Assembly: GCF_002699985.1 (NCBI RefSeq)
Contig: NZ_LKBT01000001.1
Span: 62,001 to 126,000 of the forward strand
Reading direction: 5' to 3'
Origin: Pseudomonas sp. ICMP 561
Lineage (GTDB): Bacteria > Pseudomonadota > Gammaproteobacteria > Pseudomonadales > Pseudomonadaceae
Length of the DNA stretch: 64,000 bases
Shown here: positions 1-8,400 of the stretch, piece after piece
Position numbering within the stretch: position 1 is the stretch's first letter
How the letters are laid out: each line of letters opens with the position of its first letter
Translations under genes and position numbers: made by a program
Notes under the pieces: model-generated
What the model was told of the DNA's origin: nothing
The model's input: the letters and a program-made list of their open reading frames with translations, nothing else
Database searches by the model: none

Positions 1-2
1 CG

Positions 3-1322
3 TTCATCATCTGCACCCTGACTGCCTTGTTCGGTGGGCGGCCGGGAATGATTTCCGGTGCGGCAGGCTCGATGGCGGTGGTGATTGTCGCGCTGGTGGT
101 GCAGCAGGGTGTGCAGTACCTGCTGGCGACGGTGTTGCTGGGCGGCTTGATCATGATCCTGTTCGGCGTGCTGCGCCTGGGCAAGCTGGTACGCATGGTG
201 CCGTATTCGGTGATGCTCGGGTTCGTCAACGGCCTGGCGATTGTGATTGCCATGGCTCAGCTCGAACATTTCAAGGTGGGTGACGCCTGGCTCACGGGCC
301 AACCGTTGTACCTGATGATGGGCCTGGTGGCGCTGACCATGGCGATTGTTTACCTGCTGCCCCGCCTGACCAAAGCGATACCGCCCGCGCTCATCGCGAT
401 TCTGGGCGTTGGTTTGCTGGTCTATCTGCTCGATCTGCCGACCCACACTTTGGGTGATATGGCGCACATTGCCGGTGGTCTGCCGAGCCTGGCCTTGCCG
501 GAAGTGCCGTGGGATCTGGAAACCCTGCGGATCATCGCGCCTTACGCGATTCTGATGGCGCTGGTGGGTCTGCTGGAAACCCTGCTGACCCTCAACCTGA
601 CCGATGAAATTACCGAGAGCCGCGGCTTCCCGGACCGTGAATGCGTGGCGCTGGGCGTGGCCAATATGGCGTCTGGCGTGTGCGGCGGCATGGGCGGTTG
701 CGCGATGATCGGCCAGACCGTGATCAACCTCAGCTCCGGTGGCCGGGGTCGTTTGTCCGGCGTGGTAGCGGGCTTGATGATTCTGATGTTCGTGCTGTTT
801 CTTTCGCCTTTGATTGAAGAAATCCCGCTGGCCGCGCTGGTCGGCGTGATGTTCGTGGTGGCTCAACAAACCTTCGCCTGGGCGTCGTTGCGCGTGCTGC
901 ACAAGGTGCCGGTCAACGACGTGCTGGCGATCATAGCCGTGACGATCGTGACGGTGTTGACCGATCTGGCCACGGCGGTGATGTTCGGCATCGTCATCGC
1001 AGCGCTTAACTTCGCCTGGCAGCAGGCGCGAGAGCTGTACGCGGACACTCATCTGGAGACTGACGGCAGCAAGGTTTACACCCTGCACGGCACGTTGTTT
1101 TTTGCTTCTACTACGCGTTTTCTCAACCAGTTCAACCCGGCTGAGGATCCTGCGCAAGTCACCCTGGATTGCCAACATCTGAGCTTCGTCGATTACTCGG
1201 CGGTATCAGCCTTGCAGACCTTGCGCGAGCGCTACACCAAAGCGGGCAAACATCTGCGGGTGGTGCACTTGTCGAACCGTTGCAAGCAATTGCTCAAGCG
1301 GACTGATGTACAGCATGGGTAA
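3..1322 (+). CDS. SulP-family anion transporter, 5' end missing
   Basis: The reading frame is open from the first bases of the window and ends at TAA 1320-1322, so the start lies upstream and about 439 residues are visible. It has a long run of hydrophobic membrane segments with glycine-rich stretches (GGRPGMISGAAGS near the visible start, GVCGGMGGCAMIGQ mid-protein). After the last membrane span comes a soluble tail of roughly 85 residues with a STAS-like pattern (VTLDCQHLSFVDYSAVSAL). Membrane core plus C-terminal STAS domain is the SLC26/SulP architecture, which moves sulfate, bicarbonate or other anions across the inner membrane. The substrate cannot be read from the sequence. The gene is followed directly by a repeat array and no terminator is visible. 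Confidence 0.88.
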   Translation, partial: FIICTLTALFGGRPGMISGAAGSMAVVIVALVVQQGVQYLLATVLLGGLIMILFGVLRLGKLVRMVPYSVMLGFVNGLAIVIAMAQLEHFKVGDAWLTGQPLYLMMGLVALTMAIVYLLPRLTKAIPPALIAILGVGLLVYLLDLPTHTLGDMAHIAGGLPSLALPEVPWDLETLRIIAPYAILMALVGLLETLLTLNLTDEITESRGFPDRECVALGVANMASGVCGGMGGCAMIGQTVINLSSGGRGRLSGVVAGLMILMFVLFLSPLIEEIPLAALVGVMFVVAQQTFAWASLRVLHKVPVNDVLAIIAVTIVTVLTDLATAVMFGIVIAALNFAWQQARELYADTHLETDGSKVYTLHGTLFFASTTRFLNQFNPAEDPAQVTLDCQHLSFVDYSAVSALQTLRERYTKAGKHLRVVHLSNRCKQLLKRTDVQHG

Positions 1323-1333
1323 TGAACAGGTAG

Positions 1334-1702
1334 GACCGAATTCATTCGGGAAGGCGGCACTTCAGACGATACACAGCTTGCGGATGTACCAACCTCTTCG
1401 CGAATGAATTCGCTCCTACCGGTAATCTGGGCAAGACGCAGAACCTGTGGGACCGAATTCATTCGAGAAGGCGGCATTCCAGACGATACACAGCTTGCGG
1501 ATGTACCAACCTCTTCGCGAATGAATTCGCTCCTACCGGTAATCTGGGCAAGACGCAGAACCTGTGGGACCGAACTCATTCGGGAAGGCGGTATTTCAGG
1601 TTACGCATAGGCTGTGGATGTACCGGCCCTTCGCGAACAAGTTCGCTCCTACCGGAGACCTGAGCAAGACATAGAACCCGGCAGGACCGAATGCACTCAG
1701 GG
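1334..1702. repeat. Tandem array of 117-bp REP-type units
   Basis: The word GACCGAATTC or a close variant recurs at 1334, 1451, 1568 and 1685, exactly 117 bp apart each time, giving three full units and an 18-bp start of a fourth. Within a unit, an arm reading GAATTCATTCG near the left is matched by CGAATGAATTCGCTCCTACC on the right, so each unit can form a hairpin. Units 1 and 2 are nearly identical; unit 3 has diverged in its centre (the right arm reads GCGAACAAGTTCGCTCC). Open frames in both directions here are by-products of the repeat. A related array lies at 20388-20716. Confidence 0.9.
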
Positions 1703-1713
1703 CACCCAATCCG

Positions 1714-2034
1714 CTAAACCTCAATATCCAGCAAAGCCGCGCCCAGCGCCTTGCCATGGGCATCCAGTGCCAGCGACCGGGTGACGCCACCACGCAGGAT
1801 GCCGGGCAGGACGAAGTTCAGGGCATGAACATTGGGCAATTCATAACGGCGCACGGGGCCTGCGTTCGGGTCCAACAGCTCGGCGAAATATGCGGCGACA
1901 CGCTGTGCGGTTAACACTTCACACAAGCGTGAATAGTCTTCAGCGCGATAGGCAATCACCGAGATATTCGAGGTGTCGCCCTTGTCGCCGGTTCGGGAAT
2001 GGGCGAGTTCGCGCAGTTTTACAGGGCGGCTCAT
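1714..2034 (-). CDS. AtuA C-terminal-domain-like protein (106 aa)
   Basis: This small soluble protein begins MSRPVKLRELAHSRTGDKGD and has a conserved RTGDKGDTSNISV block typical of the C-terminal domain found in AtuA-type (acyclic terpene utilisation, DUF1446) proteins. In many relatives this domain is fused behind the larger AtuA domain; here it is a separate gene. Its ATG overlaps the stop of the upstream AtuA gene by four bases (ATGA, 2031-2034), which implies translational coupling and a stable two-subunit complex. The reaction of this family is not established, so no enzymatic role is assigned. It is the last gene of the CitMHS-AtuA-AtuA-C transcription unit. Confidence 0.75.
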   Translation of the reverse strand: MSRPVKLRELAHSRTGDKGDTSNISVIAYRAEDYSRLCEVLTAQRVAAYFAELLDPNAGPVRRYELPNVHALNFVLPGILRGGVTRSLALDAHGKALGAALLDIEV

Positions 2035-3386
2035 GATGCATTCTCCAGATGTACAACAGCTGTCACCGCCGAACGCGGAACAAACAAAGATGCGACCGCC
2101 ACAACCTGACGTAAACCTTTGGTAGCCCCACCCCCGCCATACGGGCCGTTGGTGTAGAGGGTTTCCACTTCGTTACCGACCCGCACCGCCTGAGCCTTGT
2201 CAGTGCAACGTGCCGCCACTCGCAATCGGACTTCCCAAGGTTCAGCCGCAGTGCGTGAACCCAGCTCGTCGCCATGCAGCGAGTCCACTCCCATTAGCTC
2301 GGCGCGGATGTCGTCATAGCTGACGCCCGTCAGCTTCAGACGCTCAAGCACTACATCACGGGCCAGCCTTGCGCGCGCCAAAGCGCCAGGGCCGCCGTAG
2401 GAAATCTGCCCCTCACCGATCCAGCCATCGAGAAAACCGACCGATACTTTCAAGGTTTCGGGCCGCGCACGGCCGTCTGCGCCACTGACCCGAACTCTAT
2501 CCTGCCCCTCAACCTCGAACCCGACGACCGAAAAATCAGCACAGACGTCCGGCGTCAGGTAAGCCGCAGGATCATGCACCTCGTAGATAAGCTGCTCGGT
2601 GCAGGTCGCGGTATCGATACGGCCACCCGAGCCCGAAACCTTACTGATCACCGCAGAACCGGAAGCATCCACCTCGGCCAGCGGGAAGCCCAGACGCGCC
2701 AGATCCGGCACGTCTTTATAACCGGGGTCAGCGAAATACCCGCCACTGATCTGCCCCGCGCATTCAAGCAAGTGACCCGTAACGGTGCCGCGCCCCAGCA
2801 ACGACCAGTCATCTGCCGCCCAGCCAAACTCGAACAATTGCGGTGCAAGGAACAGCGATGGGTCAGCAACCCGCCCGGTGATCACTACATCGGCATCGGC
2901 CCGCAATGCCTCGACAATCCCTTCGACGCCCATGTAAGCGTTGGCAGAAATCAGCCGTTCACCCAAGGAACCAAGCGTTGCGCCGTTGTCCAGCAACTGT
3001 TGCGGGTCGGCCTGCAACGCAGCCAGCACGTCATCCCCGGTTACAGCCGCGACTTTCAAACCATGCAACCCCAGCTCGGCAGCAATCCGCCGCACCTCGC
3101 GTGCCGCCGCCAACGGGTTGGCCGCGCCCATATTCGTGATCACTCTCAAGCGCCGTACAGAACAGTCCCCTACGAACGGCAGTACACGGCGCATGCGCTC
3201 ACTTAGCAACGGGTCGTAGCCGGTCTCGGGATCTGCCAACCGGGCCTGTTGCGCCAAGGCGATGGTGCGCTCGGCCAGACACTCAAAGACCAGATAATCC
3301 AGATCACCGTGTTCAGCCAGCTCAACGGCAGGCTCGATACGGTCACCGGAATAACCGGCGCCGGAGCCAATGCGTAAGGTTTTCAT
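2031..3386 (-). CDS. AtuA-family (DUF1446) protein
   Basis: The protein (451 aa from the chosen start) opens with MKTLRIGSGAGYSGDRIEPA, a glycine-rich motif characteristic of the DUF1446/AtuA family, followed by the expected DYLVFECLAERTIALAQ and ITNMGAANP segments. The ATG at 3386 is preferred because GAGAGGAG lies just upstream. An upstream in-frame start would place a REP hairpin inside the gene. AtuA is named from acyclic terpene utilisation, but none of the acyl-CoA carboxylase or dehydrogenase genes of that pathway are present. The neighbouring CitMHS transporter instead suggests handling of a polycarboxylate or related acid (inference). It is coupled to the small AtuA-C gene downstream. 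Confidence 0.82.
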   Translation of the reverse strand: MKTLRIGSGAGYSGDRIEPAVELAEHGDLDYLVFECLAERTIALAQQARLADPETGYDPLLSERMRRVLPFVGDCSVRRLRVITNMGAANPLAAAREVRRIAAELGLHGLKVAAVTGDDVLAALQADPQQLLDNGATLGSLGERLISANAYMGVEGIVEALRADADVVITGRVADPSLFLAPQLFEFGWAADDWSLLGRGTVTGHLLECAGQISGGYFADPGYKDVPDLARLGFPLAEVDASGSAVISKVSGSGGRIDTATCTEQLIYEVHDPAAYLTPDVCADFSVVGFEVEGQDRVRVSGADGRARPETLKVSVGFLDGWIGEGQISYGGPGALARARLARDVVLERLKLTGVSYDDIRAELMGVDSLHGDELGSRTAAEPWEVRLRVAARCTDKAQAVRVGNEVETLYTNGPYGGGGATKGLRQVVAVASLFVPRSAVTAVVHLENAS

Positions 3387-3437
3387 GTTGATACTCCTCT
3401 CAAACAAAAGCTGATTGTTTGAATTGAAATGCATTTC

Positions 3438-3510
3438 TGTAGGAGCTGCCGAAGGCTGCGAAGCATTCATCCAGACACACCGCTATCGCAGCCTTCGGCA
3501 GCTCCTACAA
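3438..3510. repeat. REP hairpin, GTAGGAGCTGCCGAAGG type
   Basis: Inverted arms TGTAGGAGCTGCCGAAGG and CCTTCGGCAGCTCCTACA flank a loop containing CCAGACACACCG. It sits between the CitMHS stop and the AtuA start, within the same transcription unit, so it may modulate differential expression of the two genes. Confidence 0.9.
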
Positions 3511-3533
3511 ATTCTGTGTTTGCTGTTCGGCAG

Positions 3534-4826
3534 TCAGAACACACCCAGCAGCATCGCCGTCAGGGTCATCAACACCGAGGCGGCAAACAGGAAAGGAATG
3601 GTGAAACGCTGGTGGTCGGCCAGCTCGATTTTGCACAGGCCTACCAGCAGAAAGGTCGCCGGGGTCAACGGGCTGACCGGGAAGCCGGTGGTGTGTACGC
3701 CCAGCAGCGAGGCCTGAGCCACTTGCAACGGATCGACGCCCAACGCCTTGCCGACTTCGGCAATCACCGGCATGACGCCGAAATAGAACGAATCCGGATC
3801 AAACAGCATGCTCAGTGGCATGGAGATAAAGCCCACCACCATCGGAATCAACTTGCCGTGACCCGCAGGAATTTGCGCAACCGCCACTTCGGCCATGGCC
3901 TTGAGCATGCCGGTGCCTTGCATAATGCCGGTAAATACACCGGCCGCCAGGAGGATGCTGGCCATGGTCAGGGCCGTCTTCGCATGCGCATCGATGCGAG
4001 CGCGCTGAGCGTCGACATTCGGGTAGTTGATGCATAGCGCGACGACGGTGCCGAGCATGAACATCACCACCGGATCAACCAGACCGGAAATCATCACGCC
4101 CATGACGGCAATGGTCAGGATCAGATTGAGCCAGAACAGGCGCGGCCGACGCAGAACCTCTTCGTGGTCCGCCAGCACCCGCTTTGGCACGACGTCCACA
4201 TTGGCGCCAGCCCCCAGGCCAAGGCGTTTTTCTTCACGACGACCGAGCATATAGGCACAGAAAAATACGAAGGCCAGGCCGACCAGTTGCACCGGAATCA
4301 GCGGCTGGAACAAATCCGCAACCGGCACGTGCAACGCCGCAGAAGATCGCAACACCGGGCCGGTCCACGGTAGAAAGTTGACCCCGGCGGCCATGGCCGT
4401 CACGCAGGCCAGAATGCGCTTATCCATGCCGAGCCGCGTATACAGCGGCAGCATCGCCGGGATGGTCACCAGAAAAGTCACCGCTCCCGAGCCGTCCAGA
4501 TGGACCAGCAGCGCCAACAACGCGGTGCCCATCACAATGCGCGTCGGGCGTGTGCCGACAGTACGCAGGATGCGATCAATGATCGGGTCCAGCATGCCCG
4601 CGTCGGTCATCACCCCGAAGAACAGAATCGCGAACACGAACATCCCCACTACAGGGGCGACATTCTTGATGCCGGTGATGATGAAGCCACTGGTTTGCAG
4701 ACCGAAACCGCCGATCAGGGCAGCAATAATCGGTAAGGCAATCAGTGCGACGAGGGGTGAGAGGCGTTTGCTCATGACGGCGGCGAGCAGACAGAGAATC
4801 GTAATGACACCGAGGGTGGCGAGCAT
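3534..4826 (-). CDS. CitMHS-family carboxylate/H+ symporter
   Basis: This 430-residue integral membrane protein starts MLATLGVITILCLLAAVMSK and contains about a dozen hydrophobic segments. Family-like features include the FAILFFGVMTDAGMLDP stretch and the LDGSGAVTFLVTIPAMLP segment, as in citrate-Mg/H+ symporters (CitMHS, ion transporter superfamily). It would import a di- or tricarboxylate, possibly as a metal complex; the exact substrate is unknown. It is the first gene of the unit followed by the AtuA genes and diverges from a LysR regulator, an arrangement typical of substrate-induced uptake. The length matches CitMHS proteins, and ATG 4826 fits the family N-terminus. Confidence 0.85.
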   Translation of the reverse strand: MLATLGVITILCLLAAVMSKRLSPLVALIALPIIAALIGGFGLQTSGFIITGIKNVAPVVGMFVFAILFFGVMTDAGMLDPIIDRILRTVGTRPTRIVMGTALLALLVHLDGSGAVTFLVTIPAMLPLYTRLGMDKRILACVTAMAAGVNFLPWTGPVLRSSAALHVPVADLFQPLIPVQLVGLAFVFFCAYMLGRREEKRLGLGAGANVDVVPKRVLADHEEVLRRPRLFWLNLILTIAVMGVMISGLVDPVVMFMLGTVVALCINYPNVDAQRARIDAHAKTALTMASILLAAGVFTGIMQGTGMLKAMAEVAVAQIPAGHGKLIPMVVGFISMPLSMLFDPDSFYFGVMPVIAEVGKALGVDPLQVAQASLLGVHTTGFPVSPLTPATFLLVGLCKIELADHQRFTIPFLFAASVLMTLTAMLLGVF

Positions 4827-4879
4827 AGGTACTTCCTGTTCGTCATCCTTCCCGCTGGCGCGGCGGATGAGCTGTTGTT

Positions 4880-4901
4880 GTTTTCAACGAGTATTGAAAA
4901 C
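4880..4901. promoter_or_regulatory. Inverted repeat in LysR/CitMHS divergent promoter
   Basis: GTTTTCAA, six bases, then TTGAAAAC form a perfect 8-bp-arm inverted repeat. It lies between the divergent start codons at 4826 and 4985, where a LysR-type regulator would act. The symmetry axis gives T-N10-A or T-N12-A rather than the canonical T-N11-A, so assignment to the adjacent LysR protein is inference. Confidence 0.6.
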
Positions 4902-4984
4902 ACAGGTAAGCTTTGTAAATTGAAATGTTCGGCATGCTGCATTCGAAAAAACAAAACCATACGAATAAAAACAGGCACACGACC

Positions 4985-5878
4985 ATGAAGAATTCGATTC
5001 AGCACATCCGAGCCTTTCTCGCCGTCGCCCATAGCGGCAGCTTTGCCAAAGCCGCTGTGGAGTTGAGCCTGAGCCCGTCGGCCCTCACCGTGCAGGTCCA
5101 GCAGCTCGAAGACTGGCTCGGCGTGCCGCTACTGGAGCGCAGCCCGCGCCATGTAAGCCTCACAGCAGCCGGCCAAAGCAACCTGATGCCGATGGAAAAA
5201 CTGCTGCTGGACCTCGACAACATCGTCAGCGGTTCTCGGGATCTGGCGGCATTGAAGCGCGGCGTAGTGACCATCGCGGCCCTGCCCTCCATGTGCTCGA
5301 GCACTCTGCCGCCCGTGCTGCGCCTGTTTCGGGAACAATTCCCCGGCGTCGAAGTGCGCTTGCGCGACGTGGTAGCCCAACGTATCGACGCGCTGGTACG
5401 CGAAGGCGAGGTGGATTTCGGCTTAGGCGTACGCGCGCGAATGTCGCACGGCCTGGAGTTCGAAGTGGTGCTGACCGACCGTTTGTGCCTGTTCGTGCCG
5501 AGCAGTCATCCGCTGGCCGGAAAGCCATTAATCAAACTTGATGAGCTTGCCGATCAACCTATTATTCTGACCGGTCGGGACAGCAGCGTGCGTGAGCGGG
5601 TCGAACAATTGTTCGCCGATGAACACCTGACGCTGCTACCCGGGCTGGAGGCCAATTACATGTCCACGGTGCTTGCGCTGGTTCGGCAAGGCCTGGGCAT
5701 GACGTTACTGCCGGAGTCGGCGGATGAAGGCCGGGATGATATGGTTTGCGTGCCCGTCGACCACCCCGGCGTGAGTCGCGACATCGGCTTGATCACCCGA
5801 AGCGGTCAGGGTTTAAGCCCGGCGGCTCGGCAGTTTATTGAGCTTTTGGGAAATACCCTGCGACAGAATGTTTATTGA
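4985..5878 (+). CDS. LysR-family transcriptional regulator
   Basis: The 297-residue protein has an N-terminal winged helix-turn-helix (MKNSIQHIRAFLAVAHSGSF, SLSPSALTVQVQQLE, residues about 3-62) followed by the two-subdomain co-inducer binding fold. This is the standard LTTR length and order. ATG 4985 is chosen because the HTH begins immediately after it; a start 60 bp upstream would add a lysine/asparagine-rich tail not seen in the family. Its divergence from the CitMHS-AtuA unit, with a palindrome in between, makes it the likely local activator. The inducer is probably the transported acid (inference). Confidence 0.9.
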   Translation: MKNSIQHIRAFLAVAHSGSFAKAAVELSLSPSALTVQVQQLEDWLGVPLLERSPRHVSLTAAGQSNLMPMEKLLLDLDNIVSGSRDLAALKRGVVTIAALPSMCSSTLPPVLRLFREQFPGVEVRLRDVVAQRIDALVREGEVDFGLGVRARMSHGLEFEVVLTDRLCLFVPSSHPLAGKPLIKLDELADQPIILTGRDSSVRERVEQLFADEHLTLLPGLEANYMSTVLALVRQGLGMTLLPESADEGRDDMVCVPVDHPGVSRDIGLITRSGQGLSPAARQFIELLGNTLRQNVY

Positions 5879-5937
5879 GGGCATGGCATCCAAGCGAATA
5901 TTTTCCGCGCTCTGAATGGAATCCAAGGAATCTCTTG

Positions 5938-7101
5938 ATGCGTTTGATGACTCAATCGTTGCTCTTCGCGTGCAGCCTCTCGTTCACTTACCTGGCAAAC
6001 GCTGCCCAGACGAAACCGGATATTGATGCGGTAACCCTTGAGGCTTCCGTGCGTAAAGCGGCCGCGCAAGTCATGCAGCAATACAACATTCCCGGCATGA
6101 GCATTGCCGTCACGGCCAATGGGCAACAGCATTTTTTCAACTACGGCATTGCCTCCAGAGACACCCGGCAGGCGGTGAGCAGCGACACTTTGTTCGAGGT
6201 CGGCTCGATCAGCAAAACATTTACGGCGATCCTGGCGACATACGCTCAGGCAAACGGTCAGCTATCCCTTCGCGACCATCCGGGCCAGTACCTGCCACAA
6301 CTGAAAGGCAGCGCCTTCGACCAGGTCAACCTGATCAGCCTCGCCACGCACACGGCGGGCGGTTTTCCTTTGCAGGTGCCGGATAAAGTTCAGAACACCG
6401 AACAATTGATGAGTTACCTGAAAGCCTGGCAACCGCAATACCCGGCAGGCAGCAAACGCACCTACGCCAACCCGAGCATCGGCATGCTGGGGATGATCAC
6501 CGCGAAGGCAATGAACACCTCGTTCGAGCAGGCAATGGAGCAGCAACTGTTTCCAAAACTCGGACTGACCAACAGCTATCTGAATGTGCCAGCCGACAAA
6601 ATGAAGATGTACGCGCAGGGCTACGACGCGCAAGATCAGCCGGTCCGCTTGCAGGGCGGCGTACTCGGGAATGAAGCCTACGGGATGAAATCCAGCGGCA
6701 AGGATTTGCTGCGTTTCGTTGAGTTGAACATCAACCCAGGCAGGGCCGACCGTACGTTAGCCAAGGCGATTACCGATACGCATGTTGGATATTTCAAGAC
6801 GGGCGCGATGACCCAGGACCTGGCCTGGGAGCAGTATCCCTACCCGGCCAGTCTGGAAACGTTGCAGGAAGGCAACTCGAACAAGATGGCGTACGAGACC
6901 CAGCCTGCCGTTGCGATCAACCCGCCGCTCGAACCGCAGCAGAATGTCTGGATCAACAAGACAGGGTCCACCACTGGCTATGGTGGCTATGTGGCATTTG
7001 TTCCAGAGAAAAAGATCGGCATCGTCATCCTGGCCAACAAGAAATACCCGAATGAAGTGCGGGTGAAGTTGGCGCATGAGATTTTGCAGGGACTGAATTA
7101 A
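5938..7101 (+). CDS. ampC: Class C beta-lactamase (AmpC-type)
   Basis: A 387-residue exported serine hydrolase. Residues 1-23 form a signal peptide ending LANAA. The three catalytic motifs of class C beta-lactamases are all present: SISK (S90-K93), YAN (Y176-N178) and KTG (K341-G343), in the expected spacing. It hydrolyses cephalosporins in the periplasm. ATG 5938 is chosen because AAGGAA lies 9-14 bases upstream and the signal peptide follows directly. No ampR lies beside it; the preceding LysR gene reads in the same direction and belongs to the CitMHS pair, so classical divergent AmpR control is absent here. The intact motifs suggest an active enzyme rather than a mere peptidase paralogue. 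Confidence 0.9.
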   Translation: MRLMTQSLLFACSLSFTYLANAAQTKPDIDAVTLEASVRKAAAQVMQQYNIPGMSIAVTANGQQHFFNYGIASRDTRQAVSSDTLFEVGSISKTFTAILATYAQANGQLSLRDHPGQYLPQLKGSAFDQVNLISLATHTAGGFPLQVPDKVQNTEQLMSYLKAWQPQYPAGSKRTYANPSIGMLGMITAKAMNTSFEQAMEQQLFPKLGLTNSYLNVPADKMKMYAQGYDAQDQPVRLQGGVLGNEAYGMKSSGKDLLRFVELNINPGRADRTLAKAITDTHVGYFKTGAMTQDLAWEQYPYPASLETLQEGNSNKMAYETQPAVAINPPLEPQQNVWINKTGSTTGYGGYVAFVPEKKIGIVILANKKYPNEVRVKLAHEILQGLN

Positions 7102-7113
7102 CCACTTTATCCC

Positions 7114-7183
7114 TGTAGGAGCTGCCGAAGGCTGCGATTGATTTTATCTGACACACCGAATCGCAGCCTTCGACAGCTCTCAT
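7114..7183. repeat. REP hairpin, GTAGGAGCTGCCGAAGG type
   Basis: TGTAGGAGCTGCCGAAGGCT pairs with an imperfect right arm AGCCTTCGACAGCTCTCATC. It follows the ampC stop by 12 bp and could act as a transcript end structure. Confidence 0.85.
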
Positions 7184-7221
7184 CAAACATCACTTCGATA
7201 ATGGATTTGAAACGCAGACCT

Positions 7222-7299
7222 GGTAGGAGCCAACTTGTTGGCGAGGCGCAATTTCTGACAATGCAGGTCCGACGTCTCGCCAACAAGTTGGCTCCTACC
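7222..7299. repeat. REP hairpin, CCAACTTGTTGGCGAG type
   Basis: Arms GGTAGGAGCCAACTTGTTGG and CCAACAAGTTGGCTCCTACC are perfectly complementary, with GCGAGGCG / CGTCTCGC extending the stem imperfectly. The outer word GTAGGAGC is shared with the other REP types, but the inner stem is different. Confidence 0.88.
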
Positions 7300-7433
7300 G
7301 GGTCACCCGTTTGCTCCGCTACAGCGGTGTGTCATAGACACAAGGCTGTTCCTACAGATGTATCCCCCGCCTGAACCCCACCTGAACAAGAACTCAAATC
7401 CTATCAAGGGCGAAAAAACAACTATACGCATTC

Positions 7434-7452
7434 AATAATGAGTATCATTATG
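7434..7452. promoter_or_regulatory. Fur box upstream of efeU
   Basis: AATAATGAGTATCATTATG matches the 19-bp Fur consensus GATAATGATAATCATTATC at 15 of 19 positions and is a near palindrome. It lies 77 bp before the efeU ATG, in the only sizeable non-repeat gap upstream of the operon. Iron-dependent repression of efeUOB is therefore expected. Confidence 0.82.
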
Positions 7453-7528
7453 TTACGTATTGTTTCAGGTATGACTCTTTTTGGTGGCCCTGAAGCAGAT
7501 CAGCCTAACGCATTAACCCTGGTGAAAC

Positions 7529-8392
7529 ATGCTCGTTCCTTTTTTGATCATGCTGCGCGAAGGGATTGAAGCCGCGCTTATTGTTGGCATCATCGCCAGT
7601 TACCTGAAGCAGACCGGCCGTGGCGAGTGGATGCCCGCCGTGTGGATTGGTGTCTTCCTGGCAGTCGCGCTGGCGCTGTTCGTCGGGGGTGGTCTGGAAC
7701 TGGTCAGTGCTGAATTCCCGCAAAAACAACAGGAGTTGTTCGAAGGGATCGTCGGGCTTTTAGCCGTAGCGATCCTCAGTTCCATGGTGTTCTGGATGCG
7801 CAAAGTGGCGCGTTCTATCAAGCATGCTTTGCACGAATCTCTCGATGCCGCTCTGGCTGGCTCGAAAAACCAGACCTATGCGCTGATTGCCATGGTGTTC
7901 TTCGCCGTGGCCCGCGAAGGGCTGGAAACCGTGTTCTTCCTGCTAGCCGTTTTTCAGCAGAGTGAAGGCGCCAGCGCGCCGCTGGGTGCCCTGCTCGGCC
8001 TGATCCTCGCGGTTGCCGTGGGCTTCGCCATCTACAGCGGCAGCATGCGTTTGAACCTGAGCCTGTTCTTCCGCTGGACCGGGTTGTTCATCCTTGTGGT
8101 GGCGGCTGGCATTTTGGCCAACTCGGTGCAGGCGCTGCATGAAGCCGGAGTCTGGAACCACATGCAAACCGTGGTCTTCGACATCAGCGCCACGTTGCCG
8201 ATGGACGGACCAACCGGCTCGGTACTGGCGGGCATGTTCGGTTATCAGGATGCGCCCACCATCAGCACCCTCAGTGCTTACCTGATTTACCTGATCTTCG
8301 CGCTTGTTCTGTTCTTTATGCCCCACGCTCGGGTGGTGAGTTTGCCCACCCGACCGGCGCATTCGCATCCCTCTTCCGCTACAAACGAATAA
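7529..8392 (+). CDS. efeU: EfeU/FTR1-type iron permease
   Basis: The 287-residue inner-membrane protein carries both REGxE motifs that define the FTR1/EfeU family: REGIE at R10-E14 and REGLE at R129-E133, each in a transmembrane helix. These glutamates conduct iron across the membrane. Seven hydrophobic segments can be seen, as expected. The gene opens the operon efeU-efeO-efeB-efeM and has a Fur box 77 bp upstream. The REGIE motif is intact, so the channel is likely functional. Stop 8392 and the next ATG 8401 are close, supporting cotranscription with efeO. Confidence 0.93.
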   Translation: MLVPFLIMLREGIEAALIVGIIASYLKQTGRGEWMPAVWIGVFLAVALALFVGGGLELVSAEFPQKQQELFEGIVGLLAVAILSSMVFWMRKVARSIKHALHESLDAALAGSKNQTYALIAMVFFAVAREGLETVFFLLAVFQQSEGASAPLGALLGLILAVAVGFAIYSGSMRLNLSLFFRWTGLFILVVAAGILANSVQALHEAGVWNHMQTVVFDISATLPMDGPTGSVLAGMFGYQDAPTISTLSAYLIYLIFALVLFFMPHARVVSLPTRPAHSHPSSATNE

Positions 8393-8400
8393 GGCAACTC

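Noticed and set aside
1232..1610. Overlapping open frames in both directions over the repeat array
   Set aside because: They translate the tandem repeat itself (identical blocks recur) and have no family resemblance.
1334..1702. Possible CRISPR array
   Set aside because: Units are 117 bp and near-identical throughout, with no short repeat alternating with unique spacers and no cas genes.
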